Source: Desulfobacterales bacterium (GTDB lineage Bacteria > Desulfobacterota > Desulfobacteria > Desulfobacterales > JAHEIW01). From it: DNA of 64,000 nt. Below, piece by piece: positions 35,612-44,586 of this stretch. The stretch spans positions 38,028 through 102,027 of the forward strand of contig JASJAN010000016.1 in NCBI GenBank assembly GCA_030066985.1. The letters are read 5' to 3'. The stretch's first letter is position 1, and the number at the start of each line of letters is the position of its first letter. The notes beneath the pieces were generated by a model that saw nothing but the letters and a program-made list of their open reading frames with translations, was not told the origin of the DNA and made no database searches. The translations under genes were made by a program, and so were the position numbers.

Positions 35612-36457
35612 TTAGACCATAAAACGAATATATATTCCCGATAAAACCGCCCAGCCCAGAATGAGAAGCGTTAAAACCGCCAGCCCGCCGGCCAGTAGTT
35701 TGTGTACGATATTCTCCCTTTTGCGTTCCTGATACCCCAGCAAAAACCCGAGACCGATACCGGCCGCAAGCCCACCGGCGTGTCCCCAGTTGTTGATGAT
35801 CGGTACCAGAAAACCGAACACAAACAGCAGCAGCATCCAGATGCCGATTTGTTTATAGAGCGCCCGTCCGTATACACCTCCCCGGCTTTTGCCGTAATAC
35901 AGCAAGGCGCCGGCCAGGCTGCAGACCGAGGCGGAGGCACCGATCGTCCATGGCACGGCCGCTATAACCGATACCCCAAAGCCCATCACGCCGCCCAGGG
36001 TGTAAATGATAAACATGCGATACACACCGAATTCCCGCGCCACCAGCAACCCCAGCTGGCGGAAAGCCACCATGTTGAAGAAAATATGCAAAATTCCGCC
36101 ATGCAGATAATTGGCGGAAATCAGGGTCCAGTATCGCTGGTCGGCATCGATGGGTTCGCTTCCGGTTGCCCCCAGTAATTCAAGGATTTGCCCTGAGGGT
36201 GATAAGAATGTCAGCGGATTCATACCCAGGCCAAATCCTCTGGGATTCAACAACAAACAAATTGCGTAAATGCCGATATTGATCCCGATCATCACTTTGA
36301 CCAGCCGATAGGGGTCGTTAAAACCGCGGGTCCAGATGTTGTTTTTCCACCAGGCCGCCGGGTGCGCTGTACCGCAATATGGACAGTGCTTTTCAGACGT
36401 GCTGATCAGTTTTTTACAGTTGGGGCAAAGCAGAGATTGTCTTTTTTGAGCAGGCAT
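35612..36457 (-). CDS. Rhomboid intramembrane serine protease with N-terminal zinc ribbon
   Basis: 281 residues from the ATG at 36457. An N-terminal zinc ribbon (LCPNCKKL, HCPYCG) precedes about six to seven membrane helices. The rhomboid catalytic Ser lies in TIGASASVCSLAGALL, with the GxSx motif as GASA, and the catalytic His in NWGHAGGLAAG. The HGGILHIFFNMVAF motif is the conserved H...N element of helix 2. Rhomboids cleave membrane proteins within the bilayer. A longer TTG-initiated frame up to 36526 exists but looks less protein-like. Convergent with the MerB-like gene. Confidence 0.9.
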   Translation of the reverse strand: MPAQKRQSLLCPNCKKLISTSEKHCPYCGTAHPAAWWKNNIWTRGFNDPYRLVKVMIGINIGIYAICLLLNPRGFGLGMNPLTFLSPSGQILELLGATGSEPIDADQRYWTLISANYLHGGILHIFFNMVAFRQLGLLVAREFGVYRMFIIYTLGGVMGFGVSVIAAVPWTIGASASVCSLAGALLYYGKSRGGVYGRALYKQIGIWMLLLFVFGFLVPIINNWGHAGGLAAGIGLGFLLGYQERKRENIVHKLLAGGLAVLTLLILGWAVLSGIYIRFMV

Positions 36458-36570
36458 AAGTTGAAAGGGGTATAAATGTTTTGAGATTTTATAATGTGGG
36501 TTTCCATTCAGAAGTGAGTCCGCCAAAGGCGCACTGAGCCGGAAAGAAAACCAGAGTTGATTGCTTTTTA

Positions 36571-36605
36571 ACCGGCAAACGGGAAAACGGGTAACGGGCT
36601 CAACC
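36571..36605. repeat. Dispersed repeat ACCGGCAAACGGG
   Basis: ACCGGCAAACGGG followed by AACGGGCTCAACC. The same start and end occur at 44026-44053, and related pieces in reverse at 29840-29860 and 43967-43988. It lies between the rhomboid gene and the small protein gene. Confidence 0.55.
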
Positions 36606-36627
36606 TTTGTCCATTTCTGAGCGAAAC

Positions 36628-36951
36628 CTACTTTGATACCCAGGCTAACGAATCCGGAATCACCGGTCCGCCGACATTCTCAGACAAATTTTTCAGGGAC
36701 TGCTGCAATTGCGCCATTTTGGCATCAAGATTTTGCCGGTTGGGTGACCAGTCGGCCGGGCATGCGGATCGCAGCTGTTCGACTTCGGCGTCGATTTGAT
36801 CCACAATCGAATACAGCCCTCGGATTGATGGAAACGCCGTTTCCTTTTCTGCTTCCGGCAGGCGGTCGACAATTCGGATGGCATCGTACAGTTTGGCTTT
36901 CCATTTTGTCAGATGTTCTTCCAGTGTATCACAATATGCAGTCGCATCCAT
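36628..36951 (-). CDS. Small helical hypothetical protein
   Basis: 107 residues, nearly all predicted helix with heptad-like charge pattern (EEHLTKWKAKLYDAIRIVDRL, split by EAEKE). The C-terminal part (LDAKMAQLQQSLKNLSENV) is a coiled coil. I know no function for it; similar small helical proteins with one Cys near the N-terminus occur in sulfate reducers. The start is secure: GGAGG lies 5 bases before the ATG, and a good promoter lies at 37041-37069 on the same strand. Confidence 0.7.
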   Translation of the reverse strand: MDATAYCDTLEEHLTKWKAKLYDAIRIVDRLPEAEKETAFPSIRGLYSIVDQIDAEVEQLRSACPADWSPNRQNLDAKMAQLQQSLKNLSENVGGPVIPDSLAWVSK

Positions 36952-37040
36952 GGCATCCTCCTAACTGACAAGGAATTGACAAAGGCAAACCGGTATTGTC
37001 AATCGGTTACGATACCTTTATCAGCTACTTCGGTATTATT

Positions 37041-37069
37041 TATATTAAGACGCCAGCCCCGCGGGTCAA
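37041..37069 (-). promoter_or_regulatory. sigma70-type promoter for the small helical protein
   Basis: On the minus strand: TTGACC (37069-37064), a 17-bp spacer and AATATA (37046-37041), with TAATAT one base earlier. It predicts a leader of about 85 nt ahead of the ATG at 36951. Lies in the 369-bp divergent gap 36952-37320. Confidence 0.45.
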
Positions 37070-37146
37070 GTTTCGTTTCACAGGAAAACCGGCCACCTAC
37101 TTGCTCGGACCCGATCAAGGTATCACAGCGTGACACGGCTTTCCAA

Positions 37147-37175
37147 TTGACACATTGCCTGCTTTTTTTTATGAT
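37147..37175 (+). promoter_or_regulatory. sigma70-type promoter for the redox operon
   Basis: TTGACA (37147-37152), a 17-bp spacer and TATGAT (37170-37175). This is one mismatch from a perfect promoter, with a predicted leader of about 140 nt before the gene at 37321. Confidence 0.6.
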
Positions 37176-37320
37176 GGCAGCGATTCATGAATTGTCTGTA
37201 AATTCCCATCCACAATTCTGCAACCGTCATCGGGAACAGACACACTTCTCAGCCATTGGTTTTCTCTTGATCATTTCAACCATTAAACACTTGCATACGG
37301 TGTGATGATTCGAGGATTGC

Positions 37321-38337
37321 GTGGAGCAGGACATCAAAACCAAAGCAGCTTCAAAACAAACCCTTGTGAGCCTGATCATACTGGGTGTCCTTGCAGTAGT
37401 CGCCGGCGGCGTCTATATGGCGCAGTTTAACTACTATCCGGCGGTTGAGCAGTTGGCTTCAAGTTTGCCGGCCGCTGGCCAACGTGAACCGACGCCCGCA
37501 GGTAATGCTGAGCCGTCACTGATCACACCGCCAGCCGGTCAGACGCCAATGACACCCATGGAGGCCTTTGATGCCGCCACGCTTTCAGATAAAATTAACG
37601 GTAAAGCCGAGCTGTATCTGGCATCCGGCTTCAAGCGCCTCCACAGCCAGCGGCTGCAGGTGGAAACGATCGATGGAATATGGATGGAAGTTTTTGTTTA
37701 TGACATGCAGACACCGCAAAATGCATTTGCGGTTTTCAGCGCGCAGCGCCGATCCGATGCCGCAAAAGTCGATATCGGGCAATATGGCTACCAGACCGCC
37801 AATGCGCTGTTTTTTGTACATGGCCCCTTTTATGTTGAAATTGTCGCCTCCGATAGGTCTGAGACCATCACAGCGCCCATGCGCACCCTGGCCGAAACAT
37901 TTATCAAAGACCACCCTGTTGAGACCCAGACCATTGACGAGAAAGCGCTTTTCCCTGCGCAGGGGCTAATGGCAGACAGCATTGCATTGGTGTCTGCCGA
38001 TGCTTTCGGATATGAGCGTTTTGATCAAATATTCACCGCTACCTATCAGCTGGAGGGCACAGAGCTGATGGCATATGTATCACGTCGCCAGTCACCCGCT
38101 GAAGCGCAGGAACTGACCTCTGGTTATGCCGATTTTCTGATGGCATTTGGCGGCTCGGCGGTTAAATCGGATCTTTCCATCCCTGAGGCCAGGATGGTTC
38201 ATATCCTGGATACCTATGAAGTCGTGTTTTCCCAGGGTCCCTATCTTATCGGTGTGCGCGAAGCCGCTGATCAGCAGTCAGCACAGGATTTGGCCTTGCA
38301 AATGTTTGATCGCATCAAAGAGGTTGCCCGTGAATAA
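37321..38337 (+). CDS. DUF6599-type periplasmic protein
   Basis: 338 residues from a GTG start. One N-terminal membrane anchor (about 15-34) is followed by a Pro/Ala-rich linker and two similar beta-rich halves (FDAATLSDKINGKAELYLASGFKRL..., then a second around ALVSADAFGYERFDQIFTATY). The pattern matches what I recall as DUF6599, a protein found beside a DUF362 gene and a polyferredoxin in anaerobes. Biochemical role unknown. It overlaps the next gene by 8 bases. Confidence 0.7.
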   Translation: MEQDIKTKAASKQTLVSLIILGVLAVVAGGVYMAQFNYYPAVEQLASSLPAAGQREPTPAGNAEPSLITPPAGQTPMTPMEAFDAATLSDKINGKAELYLASGFKRLHSQRLQVETIDGIWMEVFVYDMQTPQNAFAVFSAQRRSDAAKVDIGQYGYQTANALFFVHGPFYVEIVASDRSETITAPMRTLAETFIKDHPVETQTIDEKALFPAQGLMADSIALVSADAFGYERFDQIFTATYQLEGTELMAYVSRRQSPAEAQELTSGYADFLMAFGGSAVKSDLSIPEARMVHILDTYEVVFSQGPYLIGVREAADQQSAQDLALQMFDRIKEVARE

Positions 38338-39319
38338 CCCAGCAGATCATCACATAAGCCGGCGTCAATTTATGGTGCGCTCCGCCAAAGCCGGTGCCTC
38401 GGTTGTGGCCGCCGGCGCTATCGGTTTCTGGTTTTATGACAGCGTTGGGCCCGGCCGGCCGTCAACGGATGCAACCGCACTTCAGATACCCGATTTTTCG
38501 ATGCCTGAACTGGACGCGCGCATGGGTATCGTTCGCGGCAGCAACCGATCCGAGACGCTTGAGCTGGCTTTGAAATCCATTGGGGGGCTGGAAGCGTTTA
38601 TCAAAAAAGGGGACCGGGTGCTGCTGAAAGTCAATGCCGCCTTCGCATCGGCCCCCATGCTTTCTGCTACCACCCACCCGGAAATGGTTACAGCGCTAAC
38701 CCGTTTATGTTTTAAGGCCGGCGCCGCATCGGTTGCGGTCACCGACAATCCGATCAATGATCCGGCCAGTTGTTTTCGATTGACCGGCATCGAACAGGCC
38801 GCCCGCTCTGCCGGCGCTGCTGTTTTAATGCCGCAGGAAAAATTATTTAGACCTTTTACGCTGCCGCAGGCAAATCTGATTCGCAGCTGGCCGGTTTTAT
38901 ACGAGCCGTTGAGCCGGGTTGATAAGATCATTGGGACCGCCCCGGTAAAGGACCATCATCGCAGCGGGGCCTCGATGATCATGAAAAACTGGTACGGATT
39001 GCTGGGCGGGCGGCGCAATATTTTTCACCAGGATATTCATACGATCATCAAGGAGCTGGCTATGATGATCAGACCGACCCTGGTGGTTTTGGACGGCACC
39101 ACCACCATGATGCACAACGGCCCGACGGGCGGCTCGCTCTCAGACCTGAAAGAAACCAACACCGTAATCGTCAGTACCGATCAGGTTGCCGCCGATGCCT
39201 TTGGCGCCACTTTGCTCAATAAAACCGTCGCCGACCTGGCGTTCATTAAAAAAGCGGAAGCCGTCGGACTCGGAACCGCCGATTTCAGGTCCCTGAATCC
39301 GGTGATGGCGTCTATATGA
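38330..39319 (+). CDS. Tat-exported DUF362 protein
   Basis: 329 residues from the GTG at 38330, which overlaps the previous stop. A twin-arginine signal (SRRQFMVRSAKAGASVVAAG) near the N-terminus implies export folded, probably with a cofactor. The rest fits DUF362 (KKGDRVLLKVNAAFASAPMLSATTHPEMV, AVTDNPINDPASCFRLTG), a family common in anaerobes and often fused to ferredoxin domains. There are few cysteines here, so a cluster, if any, is not of the ferredoxin type. Likely works with the Fe-S membrane protein encoded downstream. Confidence 0.85.
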   Translation: MNNPADHHISRRQFMVRSAKAGASVVAAGAIGFWFYDSVGPGRPSTDATALQIPDFSMPELDARMGIVRGSNRSETLELALKSIGGLEAFIKKGDRVLLKVNAAFASAPMLSATTHPEMVTALTRLCFKAGAASVAVTDNPINDPASCFRLTGIEQAARSAGAAVLMPQEKLFRPFTLPQANLIRSWPVLYEPLSRVDKIIGTAPVKDHHRSGASMIMKNWYGLLGGRRNIFHQDIHTIIKELAMMIRPTLVVLDGTTTMMHNGPTGGSLSDLKETNTVIVSTDQVAADAFGATLLNKTVADLAFIKKAEAVGLGTADFRSLNPVMASI

Positions 39320-39323
39320 TGGA

Positions 39324-39386
39324 GGTTCTGGGTTCAGCGTTCCGGGTTCAGAGTTGTAACCCTTGAACCCCTGAACCTTTGAACCT
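39324..39386. repeat. Inverted repeat GGGTTCAG / CTGAACC
   Basis: GGTTCTGGGTTCAG (39324-39336 region) with GGGTTCAGAG further on, followed by CCCTTGAACCC and CTGAACCTTTGAACC. Similar in style, but not sequence, to the GGTTTCAGGTGTCAG family. It lies in the gap between the DUF362 gene and the polyferredoxin gene. Confidence 0.55.
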
Positions 39387-39437
39387 GTTGAAGATTTGAA
39401 CGGATTTCAAACTACCAATACGTAAAAATAGCCAAAT

Positions 39438-41384
39438 ATGAATATCCTGACAACCAGACGAATTAGCCAGGTATTTTTCCTCATACTGTTTCTTTGGTTT
39501 TGCCTGGCAACGACCCTGGGGCAGCGCTGGTTTCAGCTGCGCGGGTGGCCGGTGAACTGGATCATACAACTTGACCCGCTGGTGGGTTTGGGCACTCTTC
39601 TGACCACCCGCACGCTATTTGCCGGTCTCCTGTGGGGTCTGGCCACGGTTGTTTTGACGATCCTGCTCGGCCGGTTTTTCTGCGGTTGGTTGTGCCCGTT
39701 TGGAACGATTCATCAATTTGTGGGTTATCTGGCCCGGCGCAAGCGCAAAATTAAAGTCAAAATGGCCCTCAATCGCTATCAGCCGGCGCAATCCATTAAA
39801 TACTGGATACTGGTTTTCCTGCTTGTCATGGCGGTCGCCGCACTGGCTGCCGACCTGACCCGCTTGCCGCGCACCACTCCGGCGGGATTTGTGATCTTGT
39901 TGATCCTGGGCCTGATCGCTGTCATTGTAATGGCCGTACGACAGGCACGGTTAAATACCGCCAGGGCCACTTTGGCGGTTGGTATCATTGGCAGCGCCTG
40001 GCTGTTGACCAGCTTTTTGTTTTATGGCGACTGGCGCCCGGCGGCATCACTTCAAATCGGGTTATTGGACCCCATTCCGTTGCTATACCGCTCGATTAAT
40101 TTAACACTGTTGCCGCTGTTGGATCACACTGCGCTCGCAACCGCAGGCAGCCCGCGACTGTATGCGGGCACCTGGCTGATTGCCTCATTATTTGTGGCCG
40201 CGGTGCTGCTTAACCTGATTCGGCCGCGTTTTTATTGCCGATTTGTGTGCCCCCTGGGGGCGCTGTTCGGCGTGCTGGGCCGCTTTGCCATCTGGCGCAT
40301 CGGCAAATCCAGAGACGAATGTATTGATTGCCATTTGTGTGAAAAAAACTGTGAGGGGGCCTGCCAGCCGACCGGTCAGATCCGGCTGGCGGAATGTGTG
40401 CTGTGCCTGAATTGCATTGCCGACTGCCATCATGGCCTGATGGGTTACCATACCGCACCGTCTGCCGGCGGCGAAATGGTATCACCGGATCTAACGCGCC
40501 GTGAACTTTTGACGGCCGCCGTCTCCGGTGCCGCTGCCATACCGCTGTTGCGAATTGGCGGCCAACCTGGGCCCAACTGGAACCCCCATCTGGTGCGCCC
40601 ACCGGGCAGCCTGCCTGAAGACCAGTTTCTTTCCCGCTGTATCAAATGCGGGCAATGTATGCGTATCTGCCCGACGAATGTCATCCATCCAGCCGGGCTG
40701 ACAGCCGGACTCGAAGGTCTGTGGACGCCGGTGCTCAATTTTAGAATCGGCACCAGCGGGTGTCAGCACAATTGCATTGCCTGCGGCAATCTGTGTCCGA
40801 CCGCAGCGATCCGGCCGATCAGCCTAACGGAGCGCCGGGGTCTGGGTCCATATGCTAAGCAGGGACCCATAAAGATCGGCACCGCCTTTATCGATCGCGG
40901 CCGCTGCCTGCCCTGGGCCATGGATCGTCCCTGTATTGTCTGCCAGGAGAATTGTCCGGTCAGCCCCAAGGCGATCTTTACCCGGGAAGTGTTCAATGAT
41001 GTACGCATCCTGCAGCCGCTGGTCGTCAAATCGGCCGATAACACTCGAATCGAATTTCAAACCGATGTGCTTATCGCACAGCAGTTTGCTACCGGTGATT
41101 ATTATTGTGCTGTGCCGGGACGTTCGGACCTGCAGAGACATCAAATTATTGCCAATACAAGCCACAGCTTAACCATTGACGCCAAACATCCGTTTGATCA
41201 GCCGCCGGCGGCCCAAAAGAGGGTATCGATTCTAATTCGGCTGCAACAGCCTTATGTCGATCCCGCTTTATGCATTGGCTGCGGTGTCTGTGAGCATGAA
41301 TGCCCGGTGCAGGGTAAAAGGGCTATCCGAGTGACCGCTGAAAACGAGTCGCGATCCCGCAAACATGCGTTAATTCTTTCTTAG
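39438..41384 (+). CDS. NapH/NosR-like membrane polyferredoxin
   Basis: 648 residues. Several membrane helices in the first ~270 residues carry the NapH-type motifs CGWLCPFGTIHQFVG and CRFVCPLGALFGVLG. Cytoplasmic or periplasmic ferredoxin motifs follow: CIDCHLCEKNC, CVLCLNCIADC, CIKCGQCMRICP, CQHNCIACGNLCP, CIVCQENCP and CIGCGVCEHECP, enough for about five or six 4Fe-4S clusters. An internal RRELLTAAVSGAAAI segment resembles a Tat signal and precedes the second half, as if two proteins were fused. Such proteins pass electrons between the quinone pool and periplasmic enzymes. Third gene of the redox operon. Confidence 0.9.
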   Translation: MNILTTRRISQVFFLILFLWFCLATTLGQRWFQLRGWPVNWIIQLDPLVGLGTLLTTRTLFAGLLWGLATVVLTILLGRFFCGWLCPFGTIHQFVGYLARRKRKIKVKMALNRYQPAQSIKYWILVFLLVMAVAALAADLTRLPRTTPAGFVILLILGLIAVIVMAVRQARLNTARATLAVGIIGSAWLLTSFLFYGDWRPAASLQIGLLDPIPLLYRSINLTLLPLLDHTALATAGSPRLYAGTWLIASLFVAAVLLNLIRPRFYCRFVCPLGALFGVLGRFAIWRIGKSRDECIDCHLCEKNCEGACQPTGQIRLAECVLCLNCIADCHHGLMGYHTAPSAGGEMVSPDLTRRELLTAAVSGAAAIPLLRIGGQPGPNWNPHLVRPPGSLPEDQFLSRCIKCGQCMRICPTNVIHPAGLTAGLEGLWTPVLNFRIGTSGCQHNCIACGNLCPTAAIRPISLTERRGLGPYAKQGPIKIGTAFIDRGRCLPWAMDRPCIVCQENCPVSPKAIFTREVFNDVRILQPLVVKSADNTRIEFQTDVLIAQQFATGDYYCAVPGRSDLQRHQIIANTSHSLTIDAKHPFDQPPAAQKRVSILIRLQQPYVDPALCIGCGVCEHECPVQGKRAIRVTAENESRSRKHALILS

Positions 41385-41417
41385 AAGACAAAACATAAAA
41401 CAAAGGAGTATATGATC

Positions 41418-42626
41418 ATGAAAAAAAAGAAATCCAATTATACGCGCAGAGATTTTTTAAAGACCGCCGGCATAGCCGGCATGGGCTCGGTTGTAGCCCC
41501 GGTGGCGGGGCGGCTAAACGCTGCAGAAACCAATGGCACCATTGCCACCCGCCCTTTTGGCAAGACCGGTCAGGAAGTCTCGATTCTGTCTCTGGGGGGA
41601 ATGTTTGATATCGAATCCAATCATCTGATGCTCAAACAGGCCATCAATTGGGGCGTAACATACTGGGATACCGCCCATAGTTACGGCGGCGGCAGAAGCG
41701 AAATAGGCATCGGCAAGTATTTCGCCAAATACCCACAGGATCGTCAGAAAATCTTTCTGGTGACCAAATCCGGTGCCTGGAGCATCAAAGGCATGACCCG
41801 TGAGCTGGATGAATCCCTTGAGCGCATGCAGACCGATTATGTGGATCTTTTCTTTGTTCACGCTATCAGCAGCATCAGCGAAATGGACGCGGATACCAGA
41901 GCCTGGGCTGAAAAAGCCAAGGCCGCCGGCAAGATCCGGCTGTTTGGATTCAGCACCCACAGCAATATGGAAGGCTGTCTGCAGGGTGCCCCCAAATTGG
42001 GCTGGATAGACGGCATCATGATGACCTACAATTATCGGCTGATGCATTCAACTGACATGCGGCGCGCAGTCGATGCCTGTGTCGAGGCGGGTATTGGCCT
42101 GACGGCCATGAAAACCCAGGGCGGCGGACAGATTCGAACAAACTCGGAAACCGAGCTTAAACTGGCCGGGCGCTTTTTGCAAAAAGGGTTCAGCGACGCC
42201 CAGGCCAAACTCAAGGCCGTGTGGCAAAATCCTCAAATCGCCAGTATTTGCTCGCAAATGCCGAATATGAGCATCCTGATGGCCAATGTGGCCGCGGCCC
42301 TGGATAAGACCCAGCTGTCTGTCCGGGATAACGAATTGATGCAGCGATATGCCCGGGAGACCCGCTCGGCCTACTGTGCCGGTTGCACGGATATTTGCGA
42401 ATCGTGCGTGGATGGAGAAGCCCCCATCGGGGATGTGATGCGCTACCTGATGTACGCCAACAGCTACGATGACGATGCCCGGGCGATAGCGGAATTTAAA
42501 AAATTGGCGCCCGGCGTTGCAGCACGCCTGGACCGTCTGGATTATTCAAAGGCAGAGCGCAGGTGTCCCCAGGGGTTGTCGATTGCCAAACTGATGCGTG
42601 AAGCCAAAAAGAGGTGGATTGCATAA
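41418..42626 (+). CDS. Tat-exported aldo/keto reductase with Cys-rich C-terminus
   Basis: 402 residues from the ATG at 41418, 9 bases after GGAG; an earlier ATG at 41412 is too near. A Tat signal (TRRDFLKTAGIAGMG) is followed by an aldo/keto reductase barrel with the catalytic Asp/Tyr region in WDTAHSYGGGRSEIG and Lys in LVTKSGAW. The NADPH-site end is altered, and the C-terminal part carries CAGCTDICESC, a possible Fe-S site seen in the ferredoxin-linked AKR subgroup. An exported AKR cannot easily use NADPH, so electrons may come from the Fe-S protein encoded just upstream; this is inference. Confidence 0.9.
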   Translation: MKKKKSNYTRRDFLKTAGIAGMGSVVAPVAGRLNAAETNGTIATRPFGKTGQEVSILSLGGMFDIESNHLMLKQAINWGVTYWDTAHSYGGGRSEIGIGKYFAKYPQDRQKIFLVTKSGAWSIKGMTRELDESLERMQTDYVDLFFVHAISSISEMDADTRAWAEKAKAAGKIRLFGFSTHSNMEGCLQGAPKLGWIDGIMMTYNYRLMHSTDMRRAVDACVEAGIGLTAMKTQGGGQIRTNSETELKLAGRFLQKGFSDAQAKLKAVWQNPQIASICSQMPNMSILMANVAAALDKTQLSVRDNELMQRYARETRSAYCAGCTDICESCVDGEAPIGDVMRYLMYANSYDDDARAIAEFKKLAPGVAARLDRLDYSKAERRCPQGLSIAKLMREAKKRWIA

Positions 42627-42720
42627 AACGGGGTGAGGCCCACTTTAGTTCAAAAGCCGCTATATTGGCAAATCGATATTAGGATATTGAATTTCAAAAA
42701 CTATTACCTGAATCTTGCAC

Positions 42721-42898
42721 GAGTCGGAGGCTTCCATAGACAAGGCACTTAAGGGCAAAGCCATAGTGGGACTATGCTTTGGCCTTAATAACGCAGCATA
42801 TGGGAGCCTCCGACTCGCCCGAAGGGTGAAAATAGATGAGAAATAAAAAGGTTATTATCCGATTTACCTTTTAAGTGAATGATTCTCATCTATTTTCA
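42721..42898. repeat. Double-hairpin dispersed element, copy A
   Basis: The first hairpin spans 42721-42816: outer arms GAGTCGGAGGCTTCCATA and its complement, and inner arms AAGGGCAAAGCCATAGT and ACTATGCTTTGGCCTT. The second has arms GAAAATAGATGAGAA (42829-42843) and TTCTCATCTATTTTC (42884-42898). Copy B at 54631-54861 has the same two-hairpin plan with diverged sequence, including compensating changes in the arms. It lies in the gap after the aldo/keto reductase gene, and its end reaches the terminus of the WYL gene. Confidence 0.8.
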
Positions 42899-42906
42899 TG
42901 TAAAAT

Positions 42907-43887
42907 TCAGGGATGATAACATTGCAGCATGCTTTGCGCTTCGGAAATCATTTCATCCCGCAAGCTTACGGGTCGCAGAACTTCAGCCTTGCCCCCCCAG
43001 CTCATCAGCCAGTATTTGATTTCATCGGTTCCGGCCACGCGGGCTTCAAAAATAATGGACCCGTCTTTTTGCGGTGTAATTTTTTGAGTTTGGTGCCAGG
43101 TTTTTTCTTTAATATATCCGGCAATGTCAGCCGCAAACCGGATTTTCACATCCTCAGGTTTGCCATGAAAAACCCCAAAACTGGTCTGCATAAAATCCTC
43201 GACCTTAAAATCTGTGGGCATCTCAAACGCTTCATCGGTCACCTGCAGCGATTTAATCCGATCCAGGGCAAAAATACGGATATTTTCACGTAGGCCGCAA
43301 TTACCAACCAGGTAAAAAGCACCGTCAAAAAACCAAATTTTATATGGCGCTACTTTGCGACGGGTCTTTTTTTTACGGCTCATGGTGTAATAGTCAATCT
43401 CAATGATCTGGCGATCAACGGTTGCTTGGCTGATTTGCTCGACCGCATCTCGCAGGTGATCATAGCGTTTATAGGGCTTTGAGCCGATCTCAAGACTTTG
43501 CTCGATCTTTTCCAGATATTTAATGGTTTCGGACGGCAGCGTGGCTTTGATCTTTTGAAAAAATGACTCCAAAGATGCATAAAAAACCGTATCCTTTAAA
43601 ACCCGCATCAACCCCCGGCTAAAATACAGCGCCATCACTTCTGTGAGGTCCAGGGGAATCGGGATATGCTGCCGGGCACTTTCCAGAATCGACCAGCGGT
43701 TTTTGCCGTCCACCCGATCGGTAAATAACGGAAAGCCGGCCAGCTGTAAGGCTTCCAGATCCCGGTATACGGTGCGCCAATGGTAGTCGAGTTCCTCGGC
43801 CAGATCGGCAGCCGTCTTTCCTCTGCGTGATGCGATCAAACTTTGCAAAATCCGCCACTGCCGGGCCAGTTGATCTCCGCGAGCCAT
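42907..43887 (-). CDS. WYL-domain transcriptional regulator
   Basis: 326 residues. An N-terminal DeoR-type helix-turn-helix (TAADLAEELDYHWRTVYRDLEALQLAGF) leads to a WYL domain (about 150-220, DRQIIEIDYYTM, then VAPYKIWFFDGAFYLVGNC) and a C-terminal extension. WYL proteins are ligand-responsive regulators, often sensing nucleic-acid-related or nucleotide signals in DNA-damage or defence contexts. The first codons follow GGAGGGT. It stands alone; no defence genes are next to it. Confidence 0.9.
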   Translation of the reverse strand: MARGDQLARQWRILQSLIASRRGKTAADLAEELDYHWRTVYRDLEALQLAGFPLFTDRVDGKNRWSILESARQHIPIPLDLTEVMALYFSRGLMRVLKDTVFYASLESFFQKIKATLPSETIKYLEKIEQSLEIGSKPYKRYDHLRDAVEQISQATVDRQIIEIDYYTMSRKKKTRRKVAPYKIWFFDGAFYLVGNCGLRENIRIFALDRIKSLQVTDEAFEMPTDFKVEDFMQTSFGVFHGKPEDVKIRFAADIAGYIKEKTWHQTQKITPQKDGSIIFEARVAGTDEIKYWLMSWGGKAEVLRPVSLRDEMISEAQSMLQCYHP

Positions 43888-44215
43888 TCATACCCTCCAA
43901 TTGATTAAATGGTTGACAAAACTATCGTCTTTCTCAAAAAAGGCAAGTCACGTCATCAGGTTAGCCGGTTGCCGGTTTAGCCCGTTGAGACCGTTAAAAA
44001 TGAATGCAATCAAATTTTATCTGTTACCGGCAAACGGGCCAACGGGCTCAACCTGTACCAGTTAAACCTGCTTTCAGCTAAATGGTCAAGCGTCTGAAAA
44101 AATTATATAGCCTGCGTTTTGTCCGTATCTGACAAACCACCATGCTAACGTGGTCTTAAAATGAAAGCGTTTTTAGCTGCAAACCGCGGACAAAACCCTA
44201 AAGGAGGATCAAAAA
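43888..44215. other. Divergent intergenic region with ACCGGCAAACGGG repeat
   Basis: 328 bp. It holds GGTTGCCGGTTTAG (43967-43980) continuing CCCGTTGAG, and the partly inverted ACCGGCAAACGGG...AACGGGCTCAACC (44026-44053), the same family as 36571-36605. No clear promoter or terminator was found beyond a weak TTGTCC-type box before the small gene at 44216. Confidence 0.55.
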
Positions 44216-44395
44216 ATGACCAAGCACAATTTCAGTCCGGACTATGATGATTGCTACGAATACCATGGCAATACGACGATCGAACTGACGCGCAGACAGG
44301 GCGATATCACCGTATGGCGGGACTGGATCACCTTCGATACGGTCCAGGAAGCTGCTGAATACTTTAATGAGCACTGTAGCACCGTATACGATTAG
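44216..44395 (+). CDS. 59-residue hypothetical protein
   Basis: A small frame with a strong AAGGAGG at 44201-44207 before the ATG. The product is acidic and aromatic-rich (SPDYDDCYEYHGNTTIELT, WRDWITFDTVQEAAEYFNEH), reads as a real small folded protein, and has no membrane segment. The stop codon overlaps the first base of a GGTTTCAGGTGTCAG repeat arm. Function unknown; similar small acidic proteins occur in Desulfobacterota. Confidence 0.6.
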   Translation: MTKHNFSPDYDDCYEYHGNTTIELTRRQGDITVWRDWITFDTVQEAAEYFNEHCSTVYD

Positions 44396-44416
44396 GTTTC
44401 AGGTGTCAGGTGTCAG
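44395..44416. repeat. Single arm of the GGTTTCAGGTGTCAG family
   Basis: The direct arm as at 7052-7073, without a clear inverted partner nearby. It begins at the last base of the 59-residue gene's stop codon. The following bases to 44586 contain short imperfect repeats (GGCTGCTGGCTG, AGCGAGAAGCCAGAAGC) and no gene. Confidence 0.65.
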
Positions 44417-44586
44417 TATCTGGCTGCTGGCTGAAAGCAGTTGATTCTCTGCATCAAGCCAGCCTGCGACGAGCTCAGCCGAGTCGAAGCAAGAAGCGAG
44501 AAGCCAGAAGCTTAAGAAAGGGACATCTTAAACCATAGTCACTATAGTTTATATGACATTAACACTGTCTAAAAACGGGGGTAACA

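Noticed and set aside
38147..38329. N-terminal extension of the DUF362 gene
   Set aside because: It overlaps the DUF6599 coding region in another frame; the GTG at 38330 places the Tat signal at the N-terminus.
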